From Chelonoidis abingdonii (taxonomy: Eukaryota > Chordata > Testudines > Testudinidae), in assembly GCF_003597395.2 (NCBI RefSeq), contig NC_133790.1, forward strand, positions 24,600,200 to 24,664,199: 64,000 nt of DNA. The letters are read 5' to 3'. Numbering within the stretch: position 1 is the stretch's first letter; each line of letters opens with the position of its first letter. The position numbers and the translations under genes are program-made. Positions 13,901-23,940 of the stretch are shown piece after piece. Under the pieces are notes generated by a model. The model searched no databases. It had not been told where the DNA came from and saw only the letters and a list, made by a program, of their open reading frames with translations.

Positions 13901-16900
13901 GATAGCTACAGCACTTGACCCAAGGTTTAAGAATCAGAAGTGCCTTCCAAAAATCTGAGAAGGACGAGGTATGGCGCATGCTTTCAGAAGTCTTAAAAGA
14001 GAAACTCTCTGATGCAAAAACTATAGAACCCAAACCACCAAAAGAGAAAATCAGCCTTCTGCTGGTGGCATCTGACTCAGGTGATGAAAATGAACGTGCG
14101 TTGGTCCGCACTGCTTTGGATTGTTATCGAGTAGAACCCATCATCAGCATGGATGCATGTCCCTTGGAATGGTGGTTGAAGCATGAAGGGGCATACGAAT
14201 GTTTAGCATATCTGGCACCTAAATACCTTGCAATGCCAGCTACAACAGTGCCATGAGAATGCCTTTTCTCACTTTCAGGTGACATTGTAAATAAGAAGAG
14301 GGCAGCATTATCTCCTGCACATGTAAACAAACTTGTTTGTCTGAGCGATTGGCTGAACAAGAAGTAGAACTGAGTGGACTTGCAGGCTCTACAATTTTAC
14401 TTTGTTTTATTTTTGAATGCAGTTTTTTTTTATATAATTCTACATTTGTAAATTCAACTTTCATGATACAGAGATTGCACTACAGTACTTGTAGTTGCAG
14501 GTGAATGGAAAAATGCTACTTTTTGGGTTTTATACAGTGAAAATACTTATAATAAAAAATAAAGTGAGCACTGAACACTTTGCATTCCATGTTGCAGTTG
14601 AAATCAATATATCTGAAAATGTAGAAAACACCCACAAATATTTAAATAAATGGTATTCTGTCATTGTTTCAGTGCGATTAATCACAATTAATTTTTTTAA
14701 TCGCTTGACATCCTAGTCCATACTCCTGCCCAAAGGAAGGAGATGCTCCTTACTAAACCCTGTTGCAGTTTTTGCTGCCAACTGGATTAATGCCCTACAG
14801 AGCAGCCCTCAGATCTCCTTTCCCTTGGGCCCGCTCCTGTACAAACTGCAGCGCCGGGCTTTGTTTGACAGCCCCTGTGTCGACAACTGCTTCTAAAGAT
14901 AGAGTTGAATTACCAGTCAGGTTGCGCAGGCTGGCACGGTAGCACAATGTGCTAACCCTGAAATCCCCAAGACTATTACTAGGGGGAGTTGTTTGATTAC
15001 TGTCTGAGTGCCAGAAATACACATGAACGGATGTGGAGCTTAAAGAAAACAAAGTACAGACCGGAAATAAGGAGAAAGCACATTCAGCCCCAGTCTTTGC
15101 AACAGCTGGGAGCAGCCCCCTGTCCTGTGTTCCACCACCCCCACCCTTGCACCCCTCTGCGAATGTAGCAGTCTGGGGCTTCGGATGGCTCTTGACTTGC
15201 TGTACCCTTGTTCAGTTCTTTCACTATTTAAATAATAAACCAACATAATCCCAGTTGCTATCAAACCAACAGCCCTGGAAGGAGTCCAGAAATGACGTTT
15301 CCTGGGTCCTCTGGATTGTGGAATTTGCCCCTGCAGCTGAATTGCAGTTTGTACGTTGATCTGGGCTGCAGAACAGAGCTGGCACATGCAGCCTTCTTGC
15401 AGCAAGCAGAGTAGGGCTGGCAGGAATGGAGGAGGCCTGGATCTGGGCCCAGGAGTTCATTGCTATGACCCTGATCCCACAAGCTGAAGACCAAGGCTCC
15501 CATCCTGCAAGCTGTTCTATGGCCATGTGGAATGCCAAACTTCAGCCTCCTCCTGCCTAAGGGCTGGGCTGGCAGGGTTCTTTCTGGCCAGGTGCACTGG
15601 GAAGCACTCAAGCTTTGGCTGCCCACAGCCTGGCAATGGGGGCTCCTGGCCAGTTCCCCATGAGACCTTTAAAAGCCATTGGAGGTAGATCGCACAGCAT
15701 GCACGGGCATTGTCAAACAGGGGGACCCCTTCAGAGCTTGTGGGGGGACCACAGATAACCAGCATTCCCCAGCTAAATAGTGGGCAAGCTTTGCCCAGAT
15801 GTAAGGTAGCACTTTATGCTGCTTTGAGGGGACTGTTTTGTTACACCCTCAGTTCTGGTTTCTCCTTGCCCATTTCAGGTGGCCCCAGCAACTTGGCTGT
15901 CAGCATCTCCCCCGCCGCAGCACTGCCCAATGGCACAGTGTATGTAGACAAACGCGACACTGTGATGTTCAGCTGCACCAGCAACTCCCATCCAGAGCCC
16001 ACAATGGGGTGGACTTTCCAGCCGCCCAATTCGACCCCAGAAACATTTACTGAAGTCAATGGCACCTCCACCGTCTACATCCTGCAAAATCTATCCTTGC
16101 GCTTCCAGGGGAACTACTCATGCACAGCAAGGAACCCTCTCAGTGGCAGAAGTGAAACATCAACCAAGGAGCTCCTGGTCTACTGTGCGTAAGAGCGTTT
16201 GCGGTGTAATGGCTTGGTGAAAGGAATGGGGAGAGGGTTTGCTTTTCCAGTGTTTTCCCTGCCAATAGGTCTGGGTGTTAGCACAGGGGGTGATCAGAGT
16301 GGGAATGGTATCCTGGCTTTTGCTTCTTAAAACCTTTTGCTACAAAAAAGTGGGTCTAAATGTCAACCTCTACCCTGAACCCTCCTAGGAACCAGCAGGG
16401 GAGGCGGGGTTGGTTGGTTGGTTAGAATCTCTGTATTAAAATCTGCCTCAACCATGCTTGTGAGTCTGATCCAGGATAGGCATATTGTCCGAATCAGGTT
16501 TGAATGGGTGATCTTGGTGATGTAGGCCACAGGTCTCACCCTGAGCTGGAGCTGGGTCTAACATCATTGGCCTGGTGCAGCTTTGCACACAACTGGAAAT
16601 GGACATGCTGATCATTTCTGCGGCACCAAATTTCATCCTATGTCATCAAACTGAACGCATTTAGCAAGAGTCTTGTCATTTTCCACGCTCGTTGGGTGAA
16701 ATGTGAGAGATTTCACTGGTGAAGATTGATTATGATATTTACAATTTGCCGTGTTGGTCCCAGGATATCAGAGAGATGTGGTGGGTGAGGTAATATCTTC
16801 AACTGGACCAACTTCTGTTGGGGAGAGAGAGAAGCTTTGGAGTGACACAGAGCTCTTCCTCAGCTGCGGGAAAGGTAATTTCCAGAGCTGGAGCAGAGCT

Positions 16901-19900
16901 CTGTGTAGCTCAGAAGCTTGTCTCTTTCATCAACAGAAGTTGGATCAATAAACCATATAACCTCGCCCACCTTGTTTCTATGCTATTTACTGACAAGTAA
17001 TATTTGTACAGTGCTCTGAAGCTGTTGGGTCCTATTCTCACCTGATGTAAACTGATGTAGCCCCTGTGCAGTCAGTGGAGCTATGCGAATATATGACACC
17101 TGAGATCTGGCCCGCGAGGGACTGAGTATGCACCACAATGTATCAGGAAGGACAAAGATGTGATTGCTAAGACATACTGCTGTATTAACATTAGCTAACG
17201 CAAAAGCTAAAACCAAAACTGTCCGGCACAGCATAAGGATGGTTCACTGCCTAGAGTTTAGGGGGACAGGCTTTCTTGCTCCCCGTAAGGGTTGGGTTGA
17301 GATTGCCCCACTGTCTTTTCTGCTGGGGACCTCATCCCAGGTCTCCAGTGGTTGCTGTGTGCTGCTATGAAAAGAGCACACGTGCCCCCCAAAGACTGGT
17401 GTGAACTTGCAGGGAAGGAATTGAGGCAAGTGGGAGGAGAGAACAACCGTAAGATTTTTAAAAGGAGCTAAGGGAAAAATAATACCTCCCAGGCTAAAGT
17501 GCTGACACTGTCACGGTTTCACAGCATGGTGTACCTCAGCAGAGATGAAGGCGTCTTTAACCTTGTGCTGTTTTGCTGTTAGATCCCCCACCGTCAGTCC
17601 CAAGGTGTTGGGCTCAAACTGCCCAAGTGGGGTTGATGCTGCAGTTGTTTTGTAACTGGCCCGGGGGATACCCGCACCCCGTCCTCCAGTGGACAGAAGA
17701 GGAGCGAGACCTGGAGAATTCAAGCTGGGTTGTTAATGCAACGGGCACTGGGGACACCCACGTGGAAACGCTGAGCAGCTCTCGCCTCCTCCACGGGAAG
17801 GAGTTCAAGTGTGTCGGAATCCACATCCTAAAGCAGGGGAAAGTGGAGCCGACCTGCACTGTGCAGATAAGTGCGTCAGCCTGTCCCTCCCTGGTTAGCC
17901 ATTAACGAACCTGTGCACGTCGAGAGCCAGGCTAGCAGCTTGGCTCCAGTGAGAGCCCTGGACACGGGTCTGAGGGCAGGGAGTCATCCAGGGAGTCTAA
18001 TTCTCCCCTGCCCTGTGCCTCCCATCATGACTTCCAGCTGTGCAAAGTAGGGGGAACACTAGTGAATCCGGATGGGCGCATTTGACATGACAGTAAATGG
18101 CTATGCAGGGCCCAGGGCAGCGGGGATCAGAGCCTGTAGCCCAGAGCCTCTGCCTGGGCACAACTTGGTGGACATAAATAGTTCCATGGAGTCCATGAGA
18201 TGACTCACGTGCAAACGGCGACTCAGGCACGTACAGGTTTGCAGAAGCGGGGCTGAGAATTTAAAAAGTCCATAGAGATGTTGGGAACCTTGATTTTTTT
18301 GGTTGCCCAACTTGAGATCCCGTAAAGGGACTGGATTTTCAGTGTGTGCGCGCTAGGACAGGGAAACCGAGGCACAGAGTGGTGTAGTGCTTTGGACAAG
18401 GTCACCCAGCAGGCCAGTGGCAGAGGCGGGAATAGAACCCAGAGCTCCTGAGGCCCAGTGCAGGGCTCTATCCGTTAGGCCACGCTGCCTCACAAAGTAA
18501 GGGATCCAGCCCCTTTCAGCAAAGCACATACTTAACTTCGAAGGTGAGCAAGTGCTTACGTGCTTGGAACCAGGGCCTATGACACTTGCTCAAGGTGAAA
18601 AAAGGCAGAGCTGGGAATTGAATGCCCATCTCCCAAGACCCAGGCCCGGGCCTCCTCCAATTATCTGGGTGGGCAGTGCCTGCCTGGCAGTGTGGATCCA
18701 GGGTTCTTGTACGTACACCCTACACGAGGTCATTTGCAAGTTGCTCTAGGAACATAAGATCTTTTTCCTATAGGATTTTCAACCTTCTTCTTGACTCCCT
18801 CCCTCCCTCCTTGTTTAGAGGCCCCTTCGCTGGCGACGGAGCCGCTGAAGACCTGCTTTGTGGGTGGCACCGTGTCCCTCACGTGCCAGGTGATGGAGAG
18901 CAATCCCCCTGCGAGAATCAGCTGGCTTCGGAATGTCTCCCAGCCAGAGGTGGAGATCCGGCCTGGTGGGAGGTACCTGGTCACCCAAGAGGGCAGCGTC
19001 TCCAATCTCACCATTCAGAACTGCTCCCATGACGCTGACGAAGGCTACTACATCTGCAAAGCTGAGAACCCCGCGGGGCTGAAGGAAGCCTACGTGTCAC
19101 TCACCGTGAAGAGTAAGTTAGCAGTGCTGTAGCTGAGGGGAGCGGAAGCAGGGTGCGAGGAGAGGGAGCATGACATGAACAGGACCAGTAAGTGAGTCTC
19201 TGATGTACTGCCCTGGATTCGTTCCCTCTAGGGCTCCCCGTGAGACATAATACCCCAGGGAGAGGTGATCTTATGCCTCATTCGTGTGCGTTCATAGTTG
19301 TCTCCCACGTTCCTCTGTCCATCGGAGCATTCCCAGCTGTGGGGGGGCGGAAGGGGGAGCAGCGGACGCTGGCTCGCAGAGCCGCGATCTTAGTCTGGTG
19401 AATGGGTCCAGTTGCCGGAGGTGGCAGGATCAGTGTGAAAAATGACACAATTCTTCCACACTTGATTCTAAAACGGGCCTGATGTATGCAAGAAGCTGTT
19501 TACGGGTCAGCTGAGTGACTGGTGCGGTCCCTTTGTGAAGTCGACAGTGTGTGTTACTGTATAGCTGTCCTGAGCGCACGTGCTGAAATCTGCAGTCGGT
19601 CAGAGCCTAGCCGGGGCAGTTCATGTGGCACACTGTAGTGGTTTTCATCTGCATGAGGTGTGTGTGCACGATGGCAAGCGGGCGCCCGATGCACCCATCC
19701 CGCCGAAGGAGCAGGCCAGTTACAAGGTAACCATTGGCATCAGGGCAGCGCTGTGACCGGCTAGTGACAGTCCCATAGGCTGAGCTGCTGCGTCTCTCCT
19801 CTCCTCTACACAGAGCCGGTGAATATAGTCGGGGTGGTGGGAGCAGTTGTGGTCCTGCTGCTGCTAGGAGTTCTGGTCATCTCCGGAATAATTTTGTACT

Positions 19901-22417
19901 ACAACCCCCTCCTGTGCCTGAAAGGTAAGAGGAGCTGCCACCCCCCGGCTCCCCGCATCCCCTCTGCCCTTCCCAGCCACAAGGCACACGGATGGGAGCT
20001 CTGCTTCTCCAGACCTGACCTGGCGCAGTCCTTTAGTTTTATCCCCAGCCTGTAACCCTGGGGCCCTCCTCCGCCCCACTAACCTGTGTCCACCACTGAT
20101 GTGCACACCTTACCTCCGGCTCCTTCCCCTAGCCCCTATAGGAATGGTGTCTGCTTTGGGAGCAGGAACAGAGGTACCCAGAGAGCGGGGCACTTGCATA
20201 GCCGACCAAGAGTGGATGGCATGGCTGTCTCTCTGCGAGACCTTCTGCAATACTGGAGATTTTGTGTCCTGTGTGAAACCACCCTTCCCTTCCCCTGCAA
20301 AGTTGTATCTGATGCTGTGTCTCATCAGTCTCTGAGCTGACCACAGCTGCCTTCTGCTGCTTCAGTGGGACAGCACCATCTCCCCGAGGCTTTCTGGCAC
20401 TTTCCTGGGCTGTGTGTCTGCATGGCGATTTCCTGGGACAGTCCCAGTTCAGTATAATAGACAGTATTGCCAAAGGCAGCAAATGATCTTACTGGGAAAC
20501 TGACTTTGCTTTGTCTAAGGAATCACATTTATGAAGGTCTCTTAAATCCTTTTTTCCTTTCTCCCTTCTTCCCCCCCTCCCCCACAGGCAACATATTCAG
20601 GTGAGTGTTTCCTTTCCCCGATCTCTGTGCAAACCTAGGTATAGCTGCTGTCCGGTAGACTTGCTGCGGTTGTAGCTAGGCTATACGCTACCCAAGGTAG
20701 GAGCTGTATCTACTGAAATGACAGGCTAAGGCGAGTATCACGTCCTGCACAGAACCAAGGACCAAAGCCAGAGGCCCCAGTCACGTGAGCTACTTGAGAC
20801 TCTCTGTTAGCTATTGCTAGTAGCCAGGCTTCTGTCCCCTGTGGCATAGCCGCTAGAAGTGGGGAGATCACACATGTTGCACTGACCCGGGGGAATATGC
20901 CACCTCTAGGGAAGGAAACACCAATGTAAATTCCTCTCCTTGGCTGTTCTTGTTATGCAATGTCTTTGAGATTGCTGGAGAGAGCCTGGCTTTTGAGTCA
21001 CATCCCCTGTCCCCTGAAGACAAGGTAGTTCTGCCTTGATTCTTTAAAGTGTAGGGAGTAAATAAAAGCAGCAACATGCTGCCTCTCTGGTTTACAAATA
21101 GCTTCTCCAAACCCCAGTGACAGCAAAACAAGAACCTTCCTGGGGTCATGGTGTTCTTCACTCCCGCTCCCTTTTCTAGTGCTTATTGTCCCTGTACCCC
21201 CGCCCCGGGTTCTGTCCCTGGCTCCACTCTTGTGTGGCTTTGGGCGATTTCCTTCCCCACCGCCGTGCCTCAGTTTCCCCACCTGTGCAATTGGGAAAGT
21301 ACTCACCTCACAGAGTGATTATGGGGATTTATCCATGAATGTTTGTAAATTGCTCTGAGGACTTTGGATGAAAAAAGCTGCCGAGCTGCAAAGCCCTATC
21401 AGCACTATTGCTGCCAGTGGGCTTTGGGGGCGTGAGTACAGGACTTGACATAGCAGCTGTAACTAGCAGCTCCCTGTTAGAGACAAAGGTACAATTCCGT
21501 AGCCCCCTGGGGGAATGGAGGAAGGCTGGGGGCTGGAAAAAAGAGGGAAGGGGCAGCCCTGTTGCCTTCTCAGTCACTTTCATTTGCCCTCCTGCTCACA
21601 GGAATCAAGACTCAAATGATGTCTTGGTGCTGGTGGATTCAGATGGAGAAGGGGAGGAGGAGAGGGAGGAAGAAGAGGCGACTGGCAACTCCAATGTACA
21701 TCGAGTGACGGCCCTGGTGAACGGGAACAGCACTCAGGCTGGCTGTGGCTACCATTTTACTGAGAGTAAGCACCTGGCTTTGGAGATGCATCACTGCACA
21801 GGGAAATAGGCTGCCCCTATCAAGCTGCTTGGTAAAATTTATGTGGGTGAGAGAGGCCACCATTTTCCCTGTGTCCTCGCTCAGTGGGCGGTGTCTCAGC
21901 AGCACCAGCTGCAGGACGGGAGGAGCAGAGATGGACTCCACCTCTTCTCTCCATCCGCACCTACTGCATGCAGTCACCCAGCTGGAGTTAGGTGATGAGG
22001 ATCATTTGTATTGTGTGTGTCTAGCGGCCTTGGTCAGGCGCAGGGCCCTGTTGTTGAGGGCACAGCACACACCTAGCGAGAGAGAGCCCCTGCTCTGAGA
22101 AGCTGCTCACAGTCTGAATGGGCAAACAGAGGAAGGACAGGAGAAAGGCACGCTAGACAAATGCACACTAATAACATGGCTACGACAGCTTAGCACCCAG
22201 GGGCGGGGAAAGCCCTGGGTGCTTGGCTTGGCCGGGCCATGGCTCTGGTAGTAACTGTGTGCCAGGGTCTCCTGCCTTGTGATTTCTTCTAGGTGACAGC
22301 AGTGAGATGCACAGTGAGCTCTCAACAGAGGAAGTGGAGAGAGAAGAGAGGCCAACTACGCAGAGGCAAATTCTCCCTTTTCTTGCTGACATGGATGGAA
22401 CTGTGGGTGGAAGTTAA
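4673..22417 (+). CDS. VSIG10: VSIG10, V-set and immunoglobulin domain-containing protein 10 (9 coding exons)
   Basis: Nine exons join in frame: 4673-4751, 8323-8607, 15879-16184, 17583-17870, 18819-19112, 19814-19924, 20588-20600, 21602-21765 and 22293-22417. The sum is 1,665 nt, giving 554 residues plus TAA, close to the roughly 540 residues of the human protein. The order is: signal peptide (1-26), four Ig-like domains (about 27-121, 122-223, 224-319, 320-417), a transmembrane helix (422-447) and a cytoplasmic tail (448-554). Each Ig domain has the canonical Cys pair (44/103, 154/203, 247/300, 342/399) with a core Trp. The family is a single-pass type I membrane protein, presumably an adhesion or receptor molecule, but its ligand and role are poorly known. 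Every intron is GT-AG. WSB2 follows on the same strand. The Ig-exon pattern, tail and synteny make the identification firm; only the 5' UTR and poly(A) site are uncertain. Confidence 0.95.
5281..5457 (-). repeat. MIR-type CORE-SINE (antisense)
   Basis: Contains the CORE block as CTGAGGCACAGAGAGATGAA, then GGCAGAGCCAGGAAGAGAAT, and a CCACAAGACCATGCT end; lies in VSIG10 intron 1. Confidence 0.75.
5962..6135 (+). repeat. MIR-type CORE-SINE
   Basis: GCCTCAGTTTCCCATCTGTG core with a preceding CTCTGAGCAAGTCACCT block; VSIG10 intron 1. Confidence 0.7.
6160..6525 (-). repeat. Two degenerate MIR-like fragments (antisense)
   Basis: GAGGCACAGAAAGGTTCAGA near 6241 and AGAGGCACAGAGAGGGCAAG near 6433 are two decayed CORE-SINE blocks in VSIG10 intron 1, separated by unrelated sequence. 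Confidence 0.55.
7690..7975. repeat. MITE-like palindrome-rich repeat
   Basis: Contains repeated ACAGCGCTGTAA-type palindromes, GCGCAGCTCCCAGC-type inverted segments and paired CACTTCAAAGTGCTG/GTGCTTTGAAGT blocks. It looks like a foldback non-autonomous DNA element; no target duplication was resolved. Confidence 0.5.
8323..8607 (+). CDS. VSIG10: VSIG10 exon 2: first Ig domain
   Basis: Residues about 27-121. B-strand Cys44 (VVLMC), core Trp56 (VDWF) and F-strand Cys103 in DGGNYTC define the Ig fold. Five N-glycosylation sequons sit in this one domain (NVS46, NAT71, NSS85, NYT100, NET108), so the outer domain is probably heavily glycosylated. The acceptor follows CTTTGTGCAG and the donor is A|GTGAGT; both ends are phase 1, typical of Ig exons. 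Confidence 0.95.
8660..9110 (-). repeat. CR1 LINE 3' fragment (antisense)
   Basis: Opens with AATTTAAAGCTAGAAGGGAC, the complement of a CR1 3' tail, and continues with CAGCACCCACACACTAAACC, CAGATAATCCTGGCAAGTGA and GCCAATCTGACCTGGGAGTA, blocks typical of turtle CR1 3' ends. Lies just after VSIG10 exon 2. Confidence 0.75.
11105..11310 (+). repeat. MIR-type CORE-SINE
   Basis: CTTGGGCAAGTCATTCAACC then GTGACTCAGTTTCCCCAATT and ACCTCATAGGGCTGTTTGTG; near full length, in VSIG10 intron 2. Confidence 0.8.
11465..11850 (+). repeat. CR1 LINE 3' fragment (sense)
   Basis: Matches the CR1 ORF2 end and 3' UTR: GCACTGGAAGAACTTACCGA then GGATGTGGTAGTTTCTCCAT and a GGTCCCTTCTGCTTTAAAAT tail. Truncated and diverged. 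Confidence 0.75.
12655..12850 (+). repeat. MIR-type CORE-SINE
   Basis: CTCTGCCACTAACTCTCTGT, TCTCAGTTTCCCTATCTATA and AAATGGGGATAATCATTCTT in the expected order; VSIG10 intron 2. Confidence 0.8.
13061..14715 (+). mobile_element. hAT DNA transposon copy with long inverted arms
   Basis: 1,655-bp element with TAGGGCTGTCAA and (reverse) TAGGATGTCAAG ends and an 8-bp target duplication with one mismatch (GTCCATAT at 13053-13060, GTCCATAC at 14716-14723). About 13,100-13,700 is the inverted counterpart of about 14,130-14,700, so the element is a large hairpin. The unique centre carries transposase C-terminal sequence. It lies in VSIG10 intron 2. Confidence 0.85.
13722..14365 (+). pseudogene. hAT transposase C-terminal fragment (broken)
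   Basis: Frame 1 reads VLRFKNIFTADLTKLREGTN and ends ALDPRFKNQKCLPKI at a stop. After a frame change the sequence continues with SEKDEVWRMLSEVLKEKLSD, PLEWWLKHEGAYECLAYLAP and KYLAMPATTVP, then a stop. ALDPRFK and the PLEWW...LA..YL..PAT block are the ZBED-like hAT dimerisation signature. At least one frameshift and stops mean it is not functional; the N-terminal DNA-binding part is missing. Confidence 0.85.
15879..16184 (+). CDS. VSIG10: VSIG10 exon 3: second Ig domain
   Basis: Residues 122-223. Cys154 (MFSC), Trp166 (GWTF) and Cys203 (NYSC) mark an Ig domain beginning SGPSNLAVSISP and ending KELLVY. Several NxS/T sequons are present. The acceptor follows CCATTTCAG and the donor is T|GTGCGTAAG. 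The exon is symmetrical in phase 1. Confidence 0.95.
16745..16978. mobile_element. Penelope-type 3' repeat, two head-to-head copies
   Basis: The left half (minus strand) and right half (plus strand) share CAACAGAAGTTGG, an AGAGCTCTGTGT arm and an AAGCTT box, meeting at about 16866-16885. The far ends are complementary (GTGGGTGAGGTAATATCTTC versus CCATATAACCTCGCCCAC). The family resembles the hammerhead-bearing repeat at 48.1 kb; assignment to Penelope-like elements is by that analogy. Confidence 0.5.
17583..17870 (+). CDS. VSIG10: VSIG10 exon 4: third Ig domain
   Basis: Residues 224-319, beginning YPPPSVPRCW. Cys247 (QLFC), Trp260 (VLQW) and Cys300 (EFKC) form the Ig core. This domain is the most divergent: it lacks the usual D-x-G-x-Y-x-C motif before the second Cys, having HGKEFKC instead. 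The donor is A|GTGCGTCAG. An extra Cys at 232 has no obvious partner. Confidence 0.92.
18345..18492 (-). repeat. MIR-type CORE-SINE (antisense)
   Basis: GGGAAACCGAGGCACAGAGT, GTCACCCAGCAGGCCAGTGG and a TCTATCCGTTAGGCCACGCT end; VSIG10 intron 4. Confidence 0.75.
18819..19112 (+). CDS. VSIG10: VSIG10 exon 5: fourth (membrane-proximal) Ig domain
   Basis: Residues 320-417. Cys342 (SLTC), Trp355 (ISWL) and Cys399 in DADEGYYIC give a textbook I-set/C2-type domain, ending NPAGLKEAYVSLTVK. Cys332 and Cys388 could form an additional bond. The acceptor follows a long CT-rich tract (TCCTTGTTTAG) and the donor is A|GTAAGT. Confidence 0.95.
19814..19924 (+). CDS. VSIG10: VSIG10 exon 6: transmembrane segment
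   Basis: Residues 418-454. A single strongly hydrophobic stretch from Ile422 to Tyr447 (IVGVVGAVVVLLLLGVLVIS and onward) is followed by YYNPLLCLK, with a Cys (452) that could be palmitoylated. It separates the Ig ectodomain from the cytoplasmic tail. The donor is AAAG|GTAAGA. Confidence 0.94.
20588..20600 (+). CDS. VSIG10: VSIG10 exon 7: 13-nt microexon
   Basis: The 13 bases GCAACATATTCAG lie between a CT-rich acceptor ending CCCACAG and a consensus GTGAGT donor. They read G|GC AAC ATA TTC AG|G (GNIFR) and restore the frame between exons 6 and 8: without them, exon 6 (phase 1) cannot join exon 8 (which needs phase 2). The frame bookkeeping is the main support; a transcript would confirm it. 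Confidence 0.8.
21180..21405 (+). repeat. MIR-type CORE-SINE
   Basis: GTGCCTCAGTTTCCCCACCT followed by CTCACAGAGTGATTATGGGG; full-length, just upstream of VSIG10 exon 8. Confidence 0.8.
21602..21765 (+). CDS. VSIG10: VSIG10 exon 8: acidic cytoplasmic tail
   Basis: Residues 459-513 include NQDSNDVLVLVDSDGEGEEE and a run of Glu residues at 475-484 before ATGNSNVHRVTALVNGNS. The compositionally biased acidic tail is intracellular. Acceptor CTCACAG and donor A|GTAAGC are both good. Confidence 0.9.
22293..22417 (+). CDS. VSIG10: VSIG10 exon 9: C-terminus and stop
   Basis: Follows acceptor TTTCTTCTAG and encodes the last 41 residues, SDSSEMHSELSTEEVEREER and ending DMDGTVGGS before TAA at 22415-22417. 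Ser/Thr- and Glu-rich, with several potential acidic phospho-sites. The 3' UTR follows. Confidence 0.9.
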
Positions 22418-23374
22418 ACTTCAAATGCATCATTGATACGTGGCTGCACCTAGGCTGTTCAAATTCCTGCAGTGAGATCTGTCTGATCTGGTTGTTAGTT
22501 TCTTTCTTCCCTCGCCACAGCCCTGTTTTTCATTCTTTCATTTTGTTCATTCTTTCATCTCACACAGTTATTTTCTTCTCTTTGTTTTTGGCTATTTCTT
22601 CCCTTCTCTCAAGTTTTCTTTTTGTCTCAGGTTTTCTTGTTAATAAGAGGAATTTCAGAGGCAGACAGAGTTCAGGAGGCATGTGTCTCTGCTTCAGAAG
22701 ATCTTGTCCCGTGGGTATCCTCTTTATCGCTAAGCCTGCCGCCGACTGTGTCCAGGACCCACGGGGAGTTAACAGGAGGGCAGTTCTGGATCACGAAAAA
22801 GGCTAAAGGCAATCCCAGCAATATACTTGTCCATATAGGATGCAGCAAAAACTGGGGGGAAGGGTTGCAGGAGTTTGCTTCATAACTGCTAGAATGTGCA
22901 TGGGTCTGTTTTTATGAAAACGTTCCGATGCTGGAAGGGAAGGTCAGGATGTACTGTGCGCTGCATGGCTTTCGCAGGGCCAGCTGGCCTGTTCTGCACT
23001 GAGGAAGTGAGAAGATCTCCTTGGAGCTTTGCATGTGATTTTGACCCAGAGACCCGACTCTGCTCTAAAAGCATTATCCAAGCTACGGGGTGCTCCTACT
23101 GCCAGCTCTGCCTAGTGGGGAGGAAGAAGGATGTCCTTGTGGTTAAGATGCAGGATCTGGGTTCTGCTTCTTCTGCACAGACTTCCTGCAGGGCAAGTCT
23201 CTCAGGCCTGAGTTTTCAAAAGTGGCCACTGATTTTGTTGCCTCCATTTTGGGCTTTCCAACTTTAGATGATTGTCAGGAGAGGTAGAATCCTAACTTGC
23301 CTACGTGCCATTTGCCTTCTACTTCAGCAGTGCGACTGCCCGGAGGGGAGCAACATGCTCGGAATGGTCTATGC

Positions 23375-23639
23375 CAGGGGTGGCGAAAATTACCAATCCT
23401 CTGAGCAGCATACAATAATCTTCAGACATTTGAGAGCCTGGCGCACCTGCTTGGGGCTTCTGCCCACTGGGTAGAAGCCCACAGCCTCACCACCCTGCTA
23501 CAGGGCAAAAGCCCTGAGCTCCTCCATCCCCCCACAGTCTGGTAGGTGGAGAACAGGAGGACGTGAGGGACTCTGAGAGTTGCACTTGAACTGTAAAAGA
23601 GCCGCATGTGGCTTGCGAGCAGCAGTTTGGCCACCCCAG
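23375..23639. mobile_element. hAT-type MITE in the VSIG10 3' UTR
   Basis: Ends CAGGGGTGGCGAAA and (reverse) CTGGGGTGGCCAAACTGC, with GAGCCGCATGTGGCTTGCGA subterminal sequence typical of a CAGGGGTGGCCAA family. No clear target duplication remains. Confidence 0.6.
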
Positions 23640-23917
23640 TCTCAGTCACACAGGAACGTAACCCACAAGAACGCTCAAAGAGCGGTATGAGCTGACCCGG
23701 CCCAGGATGGAAGGGCACTGTGGGGCGGATTGCTTGCTCATCGGGCTGGAGCCCTGCCTCAGCAAACCCTTACCCCATAAATGCAGCTAGTATTTATTCC
23801 CTATCTGATAGCCAGTTGTGTGCTGCCCTTGCCGCAGCTTCAAAGAGCAGCTCTCTCTTGATTTTCCTCTAAAACAGAATGTTCCTAGCGGTATGTGGAT
23901 GTGATTTTTGTTTATGG

Positions 23918-23923
23918 AATAAA
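23918..23923 (+). terminator. VSIG10: Candidate VSIG10 poly(A) signal AATAAA
   Basis: Canonical hexamer with TTATTTTTCTGAC and a TCTGTCTGCT-type element downstream, on the gene strand and before the intergenic spacer. Confidence 0.5.
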
Positions 23924-23940
23924 ATTATTTTTCTGACAAA

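Larger units (their letters stand above)
22418..23940 (+). other. VSIG10: Probable VSIG10 3' UTR
   Basis: Non-coding sequence after the stop, containing a hAT-type MITE at 23375-23639. The first AATAAA I see downstream of the stop is at 23918-23923, followed by a T/G-rich stretch, so the 3' UTR would be about 1.5 kb. Earlier variant signals cannot be excluded. Confidence 0.5.
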
